From Sphingomonas sp. (GTDB lineage: Bacteria > Pseudomonadota > Alphaproteobacteria > Sphingomonadales > Sphingomonadaceae): 64,000 nucleotides of DNA. Position numbers and translations under genes: made by a program. Within the stretch, counting starts at the first letter, position 1; each line of letters starts with the position of its first letter. The stretch spans positions 620,001-684,000 of the forward strand of contig JAFOMG010000011.1 of NCBI GenBank assembly GCA_017418975.1, written 5' to 3'. The notes below the pieces were generated by a model that was not told the origin of the DNA, searched no databases, and saw only the letters and a program-made list of their open reading frames with translations. This document shows positions 51,945 to 59,580 of the stretch, piece after piece.

Positions 51945-53483
51945 ATGCTGTCCCGCCCCCTGCTCGCCGCGCTGCTCGCCGGCTTTCTCTCCGCCACCGG
52001 ATTCGCCCCGCTCGACTGGTGGCCGGTCACGCTGGCCTGCCTCGCGGTGCTGCTGCACCTGACCTGGCACGCGCCGAGCGCCAGGGCGGCGCTGCTGCGC
52101 GGCTGGGTGTTCGGCGTCGGCCATTTCACCCTGGGCAACAACTGGATCCAGCACGCCTTCGATTTCCAGGACAAGATGCCGCCGGTGCTCGGCTATTTCG
52201 CCGTGCTGCTGCTGGCCCTCTATCTGGCGGTCTATCCGGCGGTGGCGATGGGCCTGGCCTGGCGCTTCGCCCGCATCGTGAAGGCGCGCTGGAACGAGCC
52301 GGACCTCGCCTTCGTCCTGGCCGCCGCCTCGGCCTGGATCGTCACCGAATATCTGCGCGGCACGCTGTTCACCGGCTATCCCTGGAACCCGATGGCGGCG
52401 ATCTGGGTGCCGACGCCGATCGCGCAGCTCGCCGCCTTCACCGGCACCTATGCGCTGTCGGGCATCACCCTGATCGCCGCGGGCGCGCTCTATCTCGCCA
52501 CCCAGCACCAGTATCGCGTGCCGCTGGCCACCGCCGCGCTGCTGCTCGTCGCCGGGTTCGCGCTCCATCCCGGCCGCCCGGCCGCGGACCCGGCGCGCCC
52601 GCTTGTGCGCGTCGTCCAGCCCAATATCGGCCAGGAGGGCGTGGATCGGCCGGACTATGCCCCGCGCGTCCTCGCCAAGCTGGCCGAATGGAGCGGCCAG
52701 CCCGGCAGCGTGCCGCGGCTGGTCGTGTGGCCCGAAGGCATGGTCAACTATTATGTCGAGGACGGCTATCCGCCGCGCTTCTACCAGCAGGGCGATCCGC
52801 GCTGGGTGCGCGGGCGGATCGGCGGGCTGCTCGGCCCCCGGGACCGCGCGATGGTGGGGGGCAATGCGCTCTTCTTCGACGGAGACCGGCTGACCGGCGC
52901 GGGCAATTCGGTGTGGACGGTGGATCCCGCCGGCATGCTGGGCGGGCGCTACGACAAGGCGCACCTGGTTCCCTATGGCGAATATCTGCCGATGCGCACA
53001 TTGCTCGCGCCGCTCGGCCTCGCCCGGCTGGTGATGGGCGAGATCGACTTCATCCCGGGGCCCGGGCCGCGCACCCTCGCCGTCGACGGCTTCGGCAGGG
53101 CCGGCGTCGCGGTCTGCTACGAGATCATCTTCTCCGGCCAGATCATCGACCAGCGCCATCGCCCCGACTTCCTGTTCAACCCGTCGAACGATGCCTGGTT
53201 CGGCAGCTGGGGCCCGGTGCAGCATCTCGCCCAGGCGCGGCTGCGGGCGATCGAGGAGGGGCTGCCGATCCTGCGCGCCACGCCGACCGGCGTTTCCGCG
53301 GTGATCGACGCCCATGGCCGCCTGCTCGGCACGGTAGCCGCGGGGCAGGAAGGCGCGGTGGAAGTGCCGCTCCCCGCGCCCCTGCCGCCCACGCTCTTCG
53401 CGCGACTGGGCAATTGGCTGGCGCTGCTCGCCGCGCTGGCCCTGATGGTGTTCGCGATTGCGTTTCGGCGCTTCGCCCGCTAG
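51945..53483 (+). CDS. lnt: Apolipoprotein N-acyltransferase
   Basis: A 512-residue inner-membrane enzyme that N-acylates mature lipoproteins. About six N-terminal helices (1-190), a periplasmic nitrilase-like domain (about 200-470) with Glu in VVWPEGM, Lys in YDKAHLVPYGEYLP and Cys in GVAVCYEIIFSG, and a C-terminal helix (about 485-505). YLRGTLFTGYPWNP is the conserved membrane loop. The length is as expected. Confidence 0.95.
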   Translation: MLSRPLLAALLAGFLSATGFAPLDWWPVTLACLAVLLHLTWHAPSARAALLRGWVFGVGHFTLGNNWIQHAFDFQDKMPPVLGYFAVLLLALYLAVYPAVAMGLAWRFARIVKARWNEPDLAFVLAAASAWIVTEYLRGTLFTGYPWNPMAAIWVPTPIAQLAAFTGTYALSGITLIAAGALYLATQHQYRVPLATAALLLVAGFALHPGRPAADPARPLVRVVQPNIGQEGVDRPDYAPRVLAKLAEWSGQPGSVPRLVVWPEGMVNYYVEDGYPPRFYQQGDPRWVRGRIGGLLGPRDRAMVGGNALFFDGDRLTGAGNSVWTVDPAGMLGGRYDKAHLVPYGEYLPMRTLLAPLGLARLVMGEIDFIPGPGPRTLAVDGFGRAGVAVCYEIIFSGQIIDQRHRPDFLFNPSNDAWFGSWGPVQHLAQARLRAIEEGLPILRATPTGVSAVIDAHGRLLGTVAAGQEGAVEVPLPAPLPPTLFARLGNWLALLAALALMVFAIAFRRFAR

Positions 53484-53490
53484 GGGCGTG

Positions 53491-53550
53491 ATATAAGGAA
53501 AGCTTTATATGGGCATGGCAACGGCCCGGCTTTCCTCCCCACAAGAGGAA
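53491..53550 (+). promoter_or_regulatory. Structured metK leader, candidate riboswitch
   Basis: ATATAA (53491-53496) and TTATAT (53505-53510) form a hairpin whose loop holds GGAAAGC (53497-53503). This loop is perfectly complementary to GCTTTCC (53529-53535), giving an H-type pseudoknot. TTCCTC (53532-53537), sharing bases with that arm, also pairs with GAGGAA (53545-53550), the metK ribosome site. The two pairings exclude each other. The location before S-adenosylmethionine synthetase suggests SAM control. It contains GGCAACGGC, as in SAM/SAH-type motifs, but I cannot match it fully to a known class. Confidence 0.55.
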
Positions 53551-53555
53551 TTTCC

Positions 53556-54770
53556 ATGCGTTCCAACTATCTCTTCACGTCCGAATCGGTTTCCGAAGGC
53601 CATCCCGACAAGGTCGCGGACCAGATTTCCGACGCCATCGTCGACCTGTTCCTGTCGAAGGACCCCGAGGCCCGCATCGCCTGCGAGACGCTGACCACCA
53701 CCCAGCTGGTCGTCCTTGCCGGCGAGATCCGCGGCAAGGGCATCATGGACACCGAGGGCAACTGGGCTCCGGGCGTGCAGGAAGAGGTCGAGAAGACCGT
53801 CCGCGATACCGTGAAGCGCATCGGCTATGAGCAGGAGGGCTTCCACTGGGAGACGCTCCGCTTCGAGAACAATCTGCACCCGCAATCGGCGCACATCGCG
53901 CAGGGCGTGGACGCCTCGGGCAACAAGGACGAAGGCGCCGGCGACCAGGGCATCATGTTCGGCTTCGCCTGCGACGAGACGCCGGACCTGATGCCGGCGA
54001 CGCTCGACTACAGCCACAAGATCCTCGAGCGCATGGCCGCCGATCGCCATTCGGGCGCCGCGCCGTTCCTCGAGCCGGACGCCAAGAGCCAGGTCACGCT
54101 GCGCTTCGAGAACGGCAAGCCGGTCGCCGCGACCGCGATCGTCGTCTCGACCCAGCATGGCAAGGGCTATGACGAGGGCGACAAGGAAGCCGAGCTCAAG
54201 GCCTATGTGAAGAAGGTCGTCGCCGACCTGCTTCCGGCCGAGCTGCTCTCGGGCGAGACCGAATATCACATCAACCCGACCGGTTCGTTCGAGATCGGCG
54301 GACCGGACGGCGATGCCGGCCTTACCGGCCGCAAGATCATCGTCGACACCTATGGCGGCGCTTCGCCGCACGGCGGCGGCGCCTTTTCGGGCAAGGACCC
54401 GACCAAGGTCGATCGCTCGGCGGCGTATATCACCCGCTATCTCGCGAAGAACATCGTCGCCGCCGGCCTCGCCAAGCGCGTGACGATCCAGCTGGCCTAT
54501 GCGATCGGCGTGTCCAAGCCGCTGTCGCTCTATGTCGACACGCACGGCACCGGCACGGTCTCGGACGACAAGATCGAGGCAGCGATCGCGGGCATCGAGA
54601 AGCTGGGCGGCCTCACCCCGCGCGGCATCCGCACGCACCTGCAGCTCAACAAGCCGATCTACAGCAAGACCGCGGCCTATGGCCATTTCGGCCGCAAGCC
54701 CGAGGGCGATTTCTTCCCCTGGGAGAAGACCGACCTGGTCGAGGATCTGAAGGCCGCGCTCGCCGCCTGA
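53556..54770 (+). CDS. metK: S-adenosylmethionine synthetase
   Basis: A 404-residue enzyme making SAM from methionine and [27 protein letters not shown] at the N-terminus, [16 protein letters not shown], the signature [19 protein letters not shown] (P-loop-like) and [11 protein letters not shown] are diagnostic. ATG 53556 follows ribosome site GAGGAA by 5 bases. A terminator lies 30 bases after the stop, so it is monocistronic. Confidence 0.97.
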   Translation: MRSNYLFTSESVSEGHPDKVADQISDAIVDLFLSKDPEARIACETLTTTQLVVLAGEIRGKGIMDTEGNWAPGVQEEVEKTVRDTVKRIGYEQEGFHWETLRFENNLHPQSAHIAQGVDASGNKDEGAGDQGIMFGFACDETPDLMPATLDYSHKILERMAADRHSGAAPFLEPDAKSQVTLRFENGKPVAATAIVVSTQHGKGYDEGDKEAELKAYVKKVVADLLPAELLSGETEYHINPTGSFEIGGPDGDAGLTGRKIIVDTYGGASPHGGGAFSGKDPTKVDRSAAYITRYLAKNIVAAGLAKRVTIQLAYAIGVSKPLSLYVDTHGTGTVSDDKIEAAIAGIEKLGGLTPRGIRTHLQLNKPIYSKTAAYGHFGRKPEGDFFPWEKTDLVEDLKAALAA

Positions 54771-54799
54771 TCCTTCTCCGCTTCGGCCCGCCGAAACCG

Positions 54800-54836
54800 A
54801 AAGCCCCGCGCCGCATCGCCGGCGCGGGGCTTTTCG
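54800..54836 (+). terminator. Rho-independent terminator after metK
   Basis: A 13-bp perfect stem, AAGCCCCGCGCCG (54801-54813) with its complement at 54820-54832, is followed by TT and TCG. Confidence 0.9.
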
Positions 54837-54912
54837 TTGTGCCGCTTCGTTCCGTATTTTCCCGGGTCATCCTATAAAGCACTGAGCAACCGTAATTCTT
54901 CATCAGGAAGGA

Positions 54913-55692
54913 ATGGAAAGGAGCGAATCGGTGGAGTCGGAGAATTCGATGATGGTTCCGGAAGGCGGAGCGCCCAGCGGCGCCGGCACCGGGCTCGCGA
55001 TCGCCTTCCAGCCCATCGCCGAGATCGCTGGCGGGCGCATCCACGCCTATGAGGCGCAAGCGCTGCGCGACGGCCTGCCCGCCGCCGGGGATTTCGACCA
55101 GCTCTCGGCCGAGCAGCGCCGCGACGTCGATCGCCGCTGCGCGGTCGCCGCGGTGCGCTGGGCCGCGACCGCGGGCTTCGCCAGCTCGGGCGGGCGGCTG
55201 GCCATTCCGCTGAGCGCGCCGGCGATCGGCGATCCGGCGGAGCATATCCAGCCGGCGCTGCTCACCGCGCGCCAATATGGCATCGTCGCGGAGCGGCTGG
55301 TGTTCACGCTCCATCACTATCAGGCGATCACCAGCTCCGAGCTCGCCGACGTCATGCACGTCTTCAACAAGCTGGGCCCGGTTGTCGCCTTTCACGGTGT
55401 CGGCCCCAATGAATCGGGGCTCGCCTATTGCGGCAAGTTCGCGCCCCATGCGGTGACGATCGAGCCCGAGCTGGTCAGCACCATCGCCTCCAGCTGGTCG
55501 CGCCGCATCGCCATCGAGGACCTTGTCCGCCGCATGCAGAGCCTGGGCCTGCGCATCGTCGCGGCGGGCGTGGACAGCGAGCCGGTCTATGAGCGAATCC
55601 GCAGCTTCGGCGTGCCGCTGGTCCAGGGCGCCCATGTCGGCGCGCCGGCGACGGGCAGCCTGCCGCGACCGGCGCTGCGCAACGCCGCCTGA
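54913..55692 (+). CDS. Degenerate EAL-domain protein (first of a tandem pair)
   Basis: A 259-residue protein with an EAL-like fold read from GLAIAFQPIAEIAGGRIHAYEAQALRDG, where the EAL signature is broken (YEAQALRD). LVFTLHHYQAITSSELADVMHVFNKLGPVVAFHGVGPNES stands where active enzymes have the metal-binding DDFGAG. VYERIRSFGVPLVQGAHVGAPATG is the usual C-terminal part. Catalytic acidic residues are missing, so c-di-GMP hydrolysis is unlikely; binding or signalling is possible. The start may instead be GTG 54931, which has AAGGAG at good distance. Confidence 0.7.
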   Translation: MERSESVESENSMMVPEGGAPSGAGTGLAIAFQPIAEIAGGRIHAYEAQALRDGLPAAGDFDQLSAEQRRDVDRRCAVAAVRWAATAGFASSGGRLAIPLSAPAIGDPAEHIQPALLTARQYGIVAERLVFTLHHYQAITSSELADVMHVFNKLGPVVAFHGVGPNESGLAYCGKFAPHAVTIEPELVSTIASSWSRRIAIEDLVRRMQSLGLRIVAAGVDSEPVYERIRSFGVPLVQGAHVGAPATGSLPRPALRNAA

Positions 55693-55947
55693 TTCGCGCG
55701 CGCCTTGCCGCCCGCGATTCCCGCGCCGGCGGCGAGAGAAGCAACCATTATGGTGGTAAATCATGCTCGGGTCGTTGCGATGGCGACTCTCGCATATCGG
55801 CGCGACTCGCGGATTCGCGCGGGGCAAGCAAAATCCGCCGCTTTCCGTCCATGGTAGAATCCCCATGGGGAAAATCCCCCTTCGGCGACGCACGGAATGG
55901 AGCGAACGGCGTTAACCATTTTTAACGAAGGGCAGAAAGGAAGCATC
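55693..55947 (+). promoter_or_regulatory. Intergenic region with a CtrA-like site before the second EAL-like gene
   Basis: This 255-bp gap has no gene. GTTAACCATTTTTAAC (55911-55926) contains TTAACCAT and a second TTAA, similar to alphaproteobacterial CtrA boxes, though the spacing is 6 not 7 bases. TCCCCATGGGGA near 55860 is a short palindrome. AAGGAAG (55938-55944) is the ribosome site for ATG 55948. Confidence 0.3.
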
Positions 55948-56778
55948 ATGCAAACCGAACCTGCTCCAGCCGCTCTTCAGTCCGGTCTCGCCATTGCCTT
56001 CCAGCCGATGATCGCCGCCGCCTCGGGCCAGCCCTTCGCCTGGGCCGCGATCGCCACCGTCCATGGCCGCGACTTTGCCCAGGCCGCCGCGGCGCTCGTC
56101 CCCGCCGCAAGGCTGCGGCTCGAAATGGCGCGGATCGGTGCCGCGATCGCCGGCGCGGCTGATGCCGGGCTGCTCGACGGCGAGGCGTTGCTCGCGGTCC
56201 CCGTCGGCGCCGCCGACGGTGCGCCGGACGCGCTGCTCGCCCATCTCTTCCGCGCCGCGATCGAGCATCGCGTGCCGCTGGATCGCATCGTCGTCGAGAT
56301 CGATGCCGATGAGCGCGGCGAGCTGGCCCGCGTCGCGGCGCTGGCCCAGGCATGCGTCGATCGCGGCATCGCCATCGCGTTCGACAGTTTCGCGGTCGGC
56401 CCGCTCGCCGTCCGCCTGCTCGGCCGTTTCACGCCGCGCTTCGTCAAGCTCGATGCCGGCCTGGTCCGCACCATCGCCGACAGCAGCTCGCGCCGGGTGA
56501 TCGTCGAGGGCGTGGTGCGGCTCGCGCGCAACATGGACGTGATCCTGATCGCCAACGGCGTCGCGCGGCGCGAGGACCTGGTCCTGCTGTGCACCATGGG
56601 CATCCGCCACATGCAGGGCGACTGGATCGCGCCAGCGCGCGGCCGCCCGCTGCCGCGCGCGCACATCGCCCGCCGCGAGCCGCGCGCGGCCATGCCCCAG
56701 CATCGCCGCCTCGCCGCGCACCAGCGCATCGCCATGCCGCGCCCGACGGCGCCCGTCGCGCTCGCCCAGGCGCTCTAA
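55948..56778 (+). CDS. Degenerate EAL-domain protein (second of a tandem pair)
   Basis: A 276-residue protein. SGLAIAFQPMIAAASGQPFAWAAIATV parallels the first copy, again without the EAL glutamate motif. RIVVEIDADER, IAIAFDSFAVGPLAVRLLGRFTPRFVKLDAGLVRTI and GIRHMQGDWIAPARGRPL follow the EAL fold closely, but DDFGAG is FDSFAVG. The C-terminal tail (235-276) is Arg/Pro/His-rich. Homologous to the gene at 54913 by shared opening GLAIAFQP and layout, it likely arose by duplication and divergence. Non-catalytic. Confidence 0.72.
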   Translation: MQTEPAPAALQSGLAIAFQPMIAAASGQPFAWAAIATVHGRDFAQAAAALVPAARLRLEMARIGAAIAGAADAGLLDGEALLAVPVGAADGAPDALLAHLFRAAIEHRVPLDRIVVEIDADERGELARVAALAQACVDRGIAIAFDSFAVGPLAVRLLGRFTPRFVKLDAGLVRTIADSSSRRVIVEGVVRLARNMDVILIANGVARREDLVLLCTMGIRHMQGDWIAPARGRPLPRAHIARREPRAAMPQHRRLAAHQRIAMPRPTAPVALAQAL

Positions 56779-56816
56779 CGCTTGTCCTCCGCGTCCGGGA
56801 CGCTAACAGGCGGCCC

Positions 56817-57497
56817 GTGTCCGATCCCGTTTCCATCCGCCGTCTCTATGGCCGCCGCCAGGGCCACAAGCTCCGCCAGGGCCAGTCCGCCCTTGTCGAG
56901 GAGCTGCTCCCGCAGGTGAGCCTGCCCGAATCGGGTCCGCTCGATTCGGCCATCCTCTTTGGCGACGACCGCCCGCTCGAGTTCGAGATCGGCTTCGGCG
57001 CGGGCGAGCATCTCGCCGGCCAGGCCGCGATGCGCCCCGATCACGGCTTTATCGGCTGCGAGCCTTTCCTCAACGGCGTGGTCGGCGCGCTCGGCCATGT
57101 CCGCGACGCTGCTCTGAGGAACGTCCGCCTGCACATGGGCGACGCGCTCGAAGTGCTCGAGCGGCTGCCCGATGCCAGCCTCGACCGGCTCTACCTGCTG
57201 CATCCCGATCCCTGGCCCAAGGCGCGCCACGCCAAGCGCCGGATGATGAACCATGGCCCGCTCGACATCATCGCGGCGAAGCTCAAGCCCGGCTGCGAGT
57301 TCCGCCTGGGTACCGACGATCCCACCTATTGCCGCTGGTCGATGATGATCATGGACCAGCGCCGCGACTTCGCCTGGCAGGCGAAGACCGCCCAGGATTT
57401 CCTCACCCGCCCGGCGGACTGGCCCGAGACGCGCTACGAGCGCAAGGCGCGGCGCCAGGGCCATGAGGTCTGGTACTTCCGCTACATTCGCCGATAG
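56817..57497 (+). CDS. trmB: tRNA (guanine-N7-)-methyltransferase
   Basis: A 226-residue SAM-dependent enzyme that methylates G46 of tRNAs. SIRRLYGRRQGHKLRQGQ at the N-terminus, FEIGFGAGEHLAGQA (SAM loop, about 58-72), GCEPFLNGV, and LYLLHPDPWPKARHAKRR with the catalytic-site Asp-Pro-Trp-Pro are diagnostic; ETRYERKARRQGHEVWYF ends it. Start GTG 56817 is chosen from the alignment of the N-terminus; no good ATG is available. Confidence 0.95.
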   Translation: MSDPVSIRRLYGRRQGHKLRQGQSALVEELLPQVSLPESGPLDSAILFGDDRPLEFEIGFGAGEHLAGQAAMRPDHGFIGCEPFLNGVVGALGHVRDAALRNVRLHMGDALEVLERLPDASLDRLYLLHPDPWPKARHAKRRMMNHGPLDIIAAKLKPGCEFRLGTDDPTYCRWSMMIMDQRRDFAWQAKTAQDFLTRPADWPETRYERKARRQGHEVWYFRYIRR

Positions 57498-57568
57498 GCT
57501 GCCCGCCGCCGCATGGCGGGGCCCCGGCCCCTCTGCTATCCGTGCGGCGCCGGATCGGGAGGAGGGGA

Positions 57569-58795
57569 ATGATGGACCGCAGGACCCTGCTGGCCGCCGC
57601 GGCCGCGATGCCCGTCGTTCCGGCCCTTGCGGCGGATGACGCGCGCTGGGCCGGCATCGCCGCGCAGTATGACGTTACGCGCAGGGTGGTGCAGCTCGAG
57701 CACGGCAATTGGGGGATGATGGCGCGGCCGGTGCTTGCCGCCTATCGCGCCCATGTCGATCGTGTGAACCGCGACACCAGCTTCTATGCCCGGCGCGAGA
57801 TGCCCGGCGAGATCGAGGCGATCCGCGCCCGGGTGGCCGCCGTCATGGGCGTGGCCACCGCGGAGCTTGCCTTCACCCGCAACGCCACCGAAGCGATGCG
57901 CGCGCTGATCCTGGGCTATAATCGCCTGCGCCCGGGCGACGCGGTGCTCCATGCCGATCTCGATTATGACGCGATGCAGGCCTGTATGGAGAGCCTGAAG
58001 GGCCGGCGCGGCGTGGAGGTGCTCAAGATCGCCCTGCCGCTGCCCGCCACGCGCCAGGCGGTGCTCGATGCCTATGCAAGGGCCTTTGCCGCGCACCCCA
58101 ATCTCCGCATGGTGCTGCTCACCCATGTCAGCCACCGTACCGGGCTGGTGCTGCCGGTCGCCGAGATCGCGGCGATGGCCCGGCTCCGCGGCATCGACGC
58201 GATCGTCGACGCGGCGCACGGCGTCGGCCAGATCGACTATAGGCTGCCCGACCTCGCGGCCGATTTCATCGGCATCAATCTGCACAAATGGATCGGCGCG
58301 CCGCTTGGCGTCGGCGCGATCGTGATCCGGGGCGGCCGGCTGGCGGACATCGATGTCGATCCCGCCGAAGCCGGCGCGAACCCCGCCGATATCCGGTCCC
58401 GCGTCCATACCGGCACGCTGGACTATGCGGCGCAGCTCGCGGTGCCTGCCGCGCTCGACTTCCATGAAGGCATCGGCGCCGCCGCCAAGCAGGCCCGGCT
58501 CCGGGCGCTGCGCGATCGCTGGGTCCGCCCCGCGCGCGAACTGGCGAATGTCGAGGTGCTCACGCCCGACGATCCCGGCAGCTACGGCGCGATCACCGCC
58601 TTCCGGCTGAAGGGGCAGGCCTCGCACCAAGCCAATGTCGCGCTGGCGAAGCGGTTGCTCGACGCGCACGGCATCTTCGCCGTCCACCGCGACGGGCTCG
58701 CCTCGGGCAGCTGCGTGCGGGTCACGCCGGCGCTGGCGACGACGATGGAAGAGGTGGATCGGTTCGTGGAAGCGCTGCGGACGGTGGCGGGCTAG
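57569..58795 (+). CDS. Exported PLP-dependent aminotransferase class V family protein
   Basis: A 408-residue enzyme related to isopenicillin-N epimerase and cysteine desulfurase. The N-terminus MMDRRTLLAAAAAMPVVPALA looks like a twin-arginine signal, which suits export of a folded PLP protein. PLP contacts: FTRNATEAMRALILGY, THVSHRTGLVLPV, IDAIVDAAHGVGQ, and the Schiff-base Lys in GINLHKWIGAPLG (near 232). GGAGGGG (57561-57567) precedes the ATG pair. Substrate unknown. Confidence 0.83.
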   Translation: MMDRRTLLAAAAAMPVVPALAADDARWAGIAAQYDVTRRVVQLEHGNWGMMARPVLAAYRAHVDRVNRDTSFYARREMPGEIEAIRARVAAVMGVATAELAFTRNATEAMRALILGYNRLRPGDAVLHADLDYDAMQACMESLKGRRGVEVLKIALPLPATRQAVLDAYARAFAAHPNLRMVLLTHVSHRTGLVLPVAEIAAMARLRGIDAIVDAAHGVGQIDYRLPDLAADFIGINLHKWIGAPLGVGAIVIRGGRLADIDVDPAEAGANPADIRSRVHTGTLDYAAQLAVPAALDFHEGIGAAAKQARLRALRDRWVRPARELANVEVLTPDDPGSYGAITAFRLKGQASHQANVALAKRLLDAHGIFAVHRDGLASGSCVRVTPALATTMEEVDRFVEALRTVAG

Positions 58796-58810
58796 CCGGG
58801 GTGACGGCTG

Positions 58811-59512
58811 TTACGCCGCCTCCAGCATCGCCCGGTCGCGGATGGTGATGCCGCGCGCGCCCATCAGGTTGATCGCGCCTTCGGCCTTGAGCCGGCTCAG
58901 CTGGCGGCTCACCGTCTCGATCGTCAGCCCCAGCACCTCCGCCATCTCGCCGCGGGTGAGGGGCAGGTCGAAGGTCACCGGCCCGGAGGCAGTGGCGCGG
59001 CAGCCCTGCGCGCGGTCGGCCAGGTCGAGCAGGAAGCCGGCCAGCTTCTCGCGCGCCGAGAGCCGGGCGAGAGTGAGCATCCGCCCCCGCGCCTCGTCGA
59101 GCGCCGCCAGCGTGCGCTTGAGCAGCAGCCGCTCCATGCGGACATGGTCTTCGAGCACGCGCTCGAACGGCTTGCGGGGGAAGACGCAGAGCTCGACATC
59201 GCCGAGCGCGGTGACGGTGAAGTCGGCCAGCTCGGTCCAGGGGCGGCCGACGAAATCGGCCGGATAGAGCAGCCCCACCACCTGCTCGCGGCCATCGGGC
59301 GTGACGGCGCTCAGCTTGAGCACGCCCGAGAGCAGATTGGCGCAGACCAGGCTTTCCTCGCCGGCCCAGACGAGGGTTTGCCCGCGCGTGAGCCGGCGTC
59401 GCTGGCCGAGCGTGTCGAGCGCGGCGAGCTCGGCATCGTCGAGGCTGGCGCAGAGCGCCCGGTCGCGCACCGCGCAGTCGGAGCAGATATGGGCGGCAAT
59501 CATGCGCCGCAT
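58811..59512 (-). CDS. fnr: Crp/Fnr-family regulator, oxygen-sensing FNR type
   Basis: A 233-residue regulator. N-terminal cysteines in HICSDCAVRDRALC (10, 13, 21) plus one in ESLVCANLL can hold an oxygen-labile 4Fe-4S cluster. A cyclic-nucleotide-type beta-barrel (about 25-140) leads to a dimerisation helix and an HTH (about 180-220) with the FNR recognition pattern ETVSRQLSRL. It should switch genes to micro-aerobic growth. A perfect FNR-like box lies 12 bases upstream of its start, implying autoregulation. Confidence 0.93.
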   Translation of the reverse strand: MRRMIAAHICSDCAVRDRALCASLDDAELAALDTLGQRRRLTRGQTLVWAGEESLVCANLLSGVLKLSAVTPDGREQVVGLLYPADFVGRPWTELADFTVTALGDVELCVFPRKPFERVLEDHVRMERLLLKRTLAALDEARGRMLTLARLSAREKLAGFLLDLADRAQGCRATASGPVTFDLPLTRGEMAEVLGLTIETVSRQLSRLKAEGAINLMGARGITIRDRAMLEAA

Positions 59513-59524
59513 ATCGGGGCCGGT

Positions 59525-59538
59525 TTGACGAAGGTCAA
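59525..59538. promoter_or_regulatory. FNR box
   Basis: TTGAC-GAAG-GTCAA is a perfect palindrome fitting the FNR/FnrL consensus (TTGAT/C-N4-A/GTCAA). It lies 13 bases 5' of the fnr ATG (minus) and 64 bases 5' of a small ORF on the plus strand. Confidence 0.8.
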
Positions 59539-59580
59539 AGCGACGGATTGTCCCAGGGGGCAGGCGGGCGGCGCCCTATC

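Noticed and set aside
53491..53550. Firm assignment of the metK leader to SAM-II
   Set aside because: The pseudoknot topology is similar, but the conserved SAM-II bases could not be aligned with confidence by eye.
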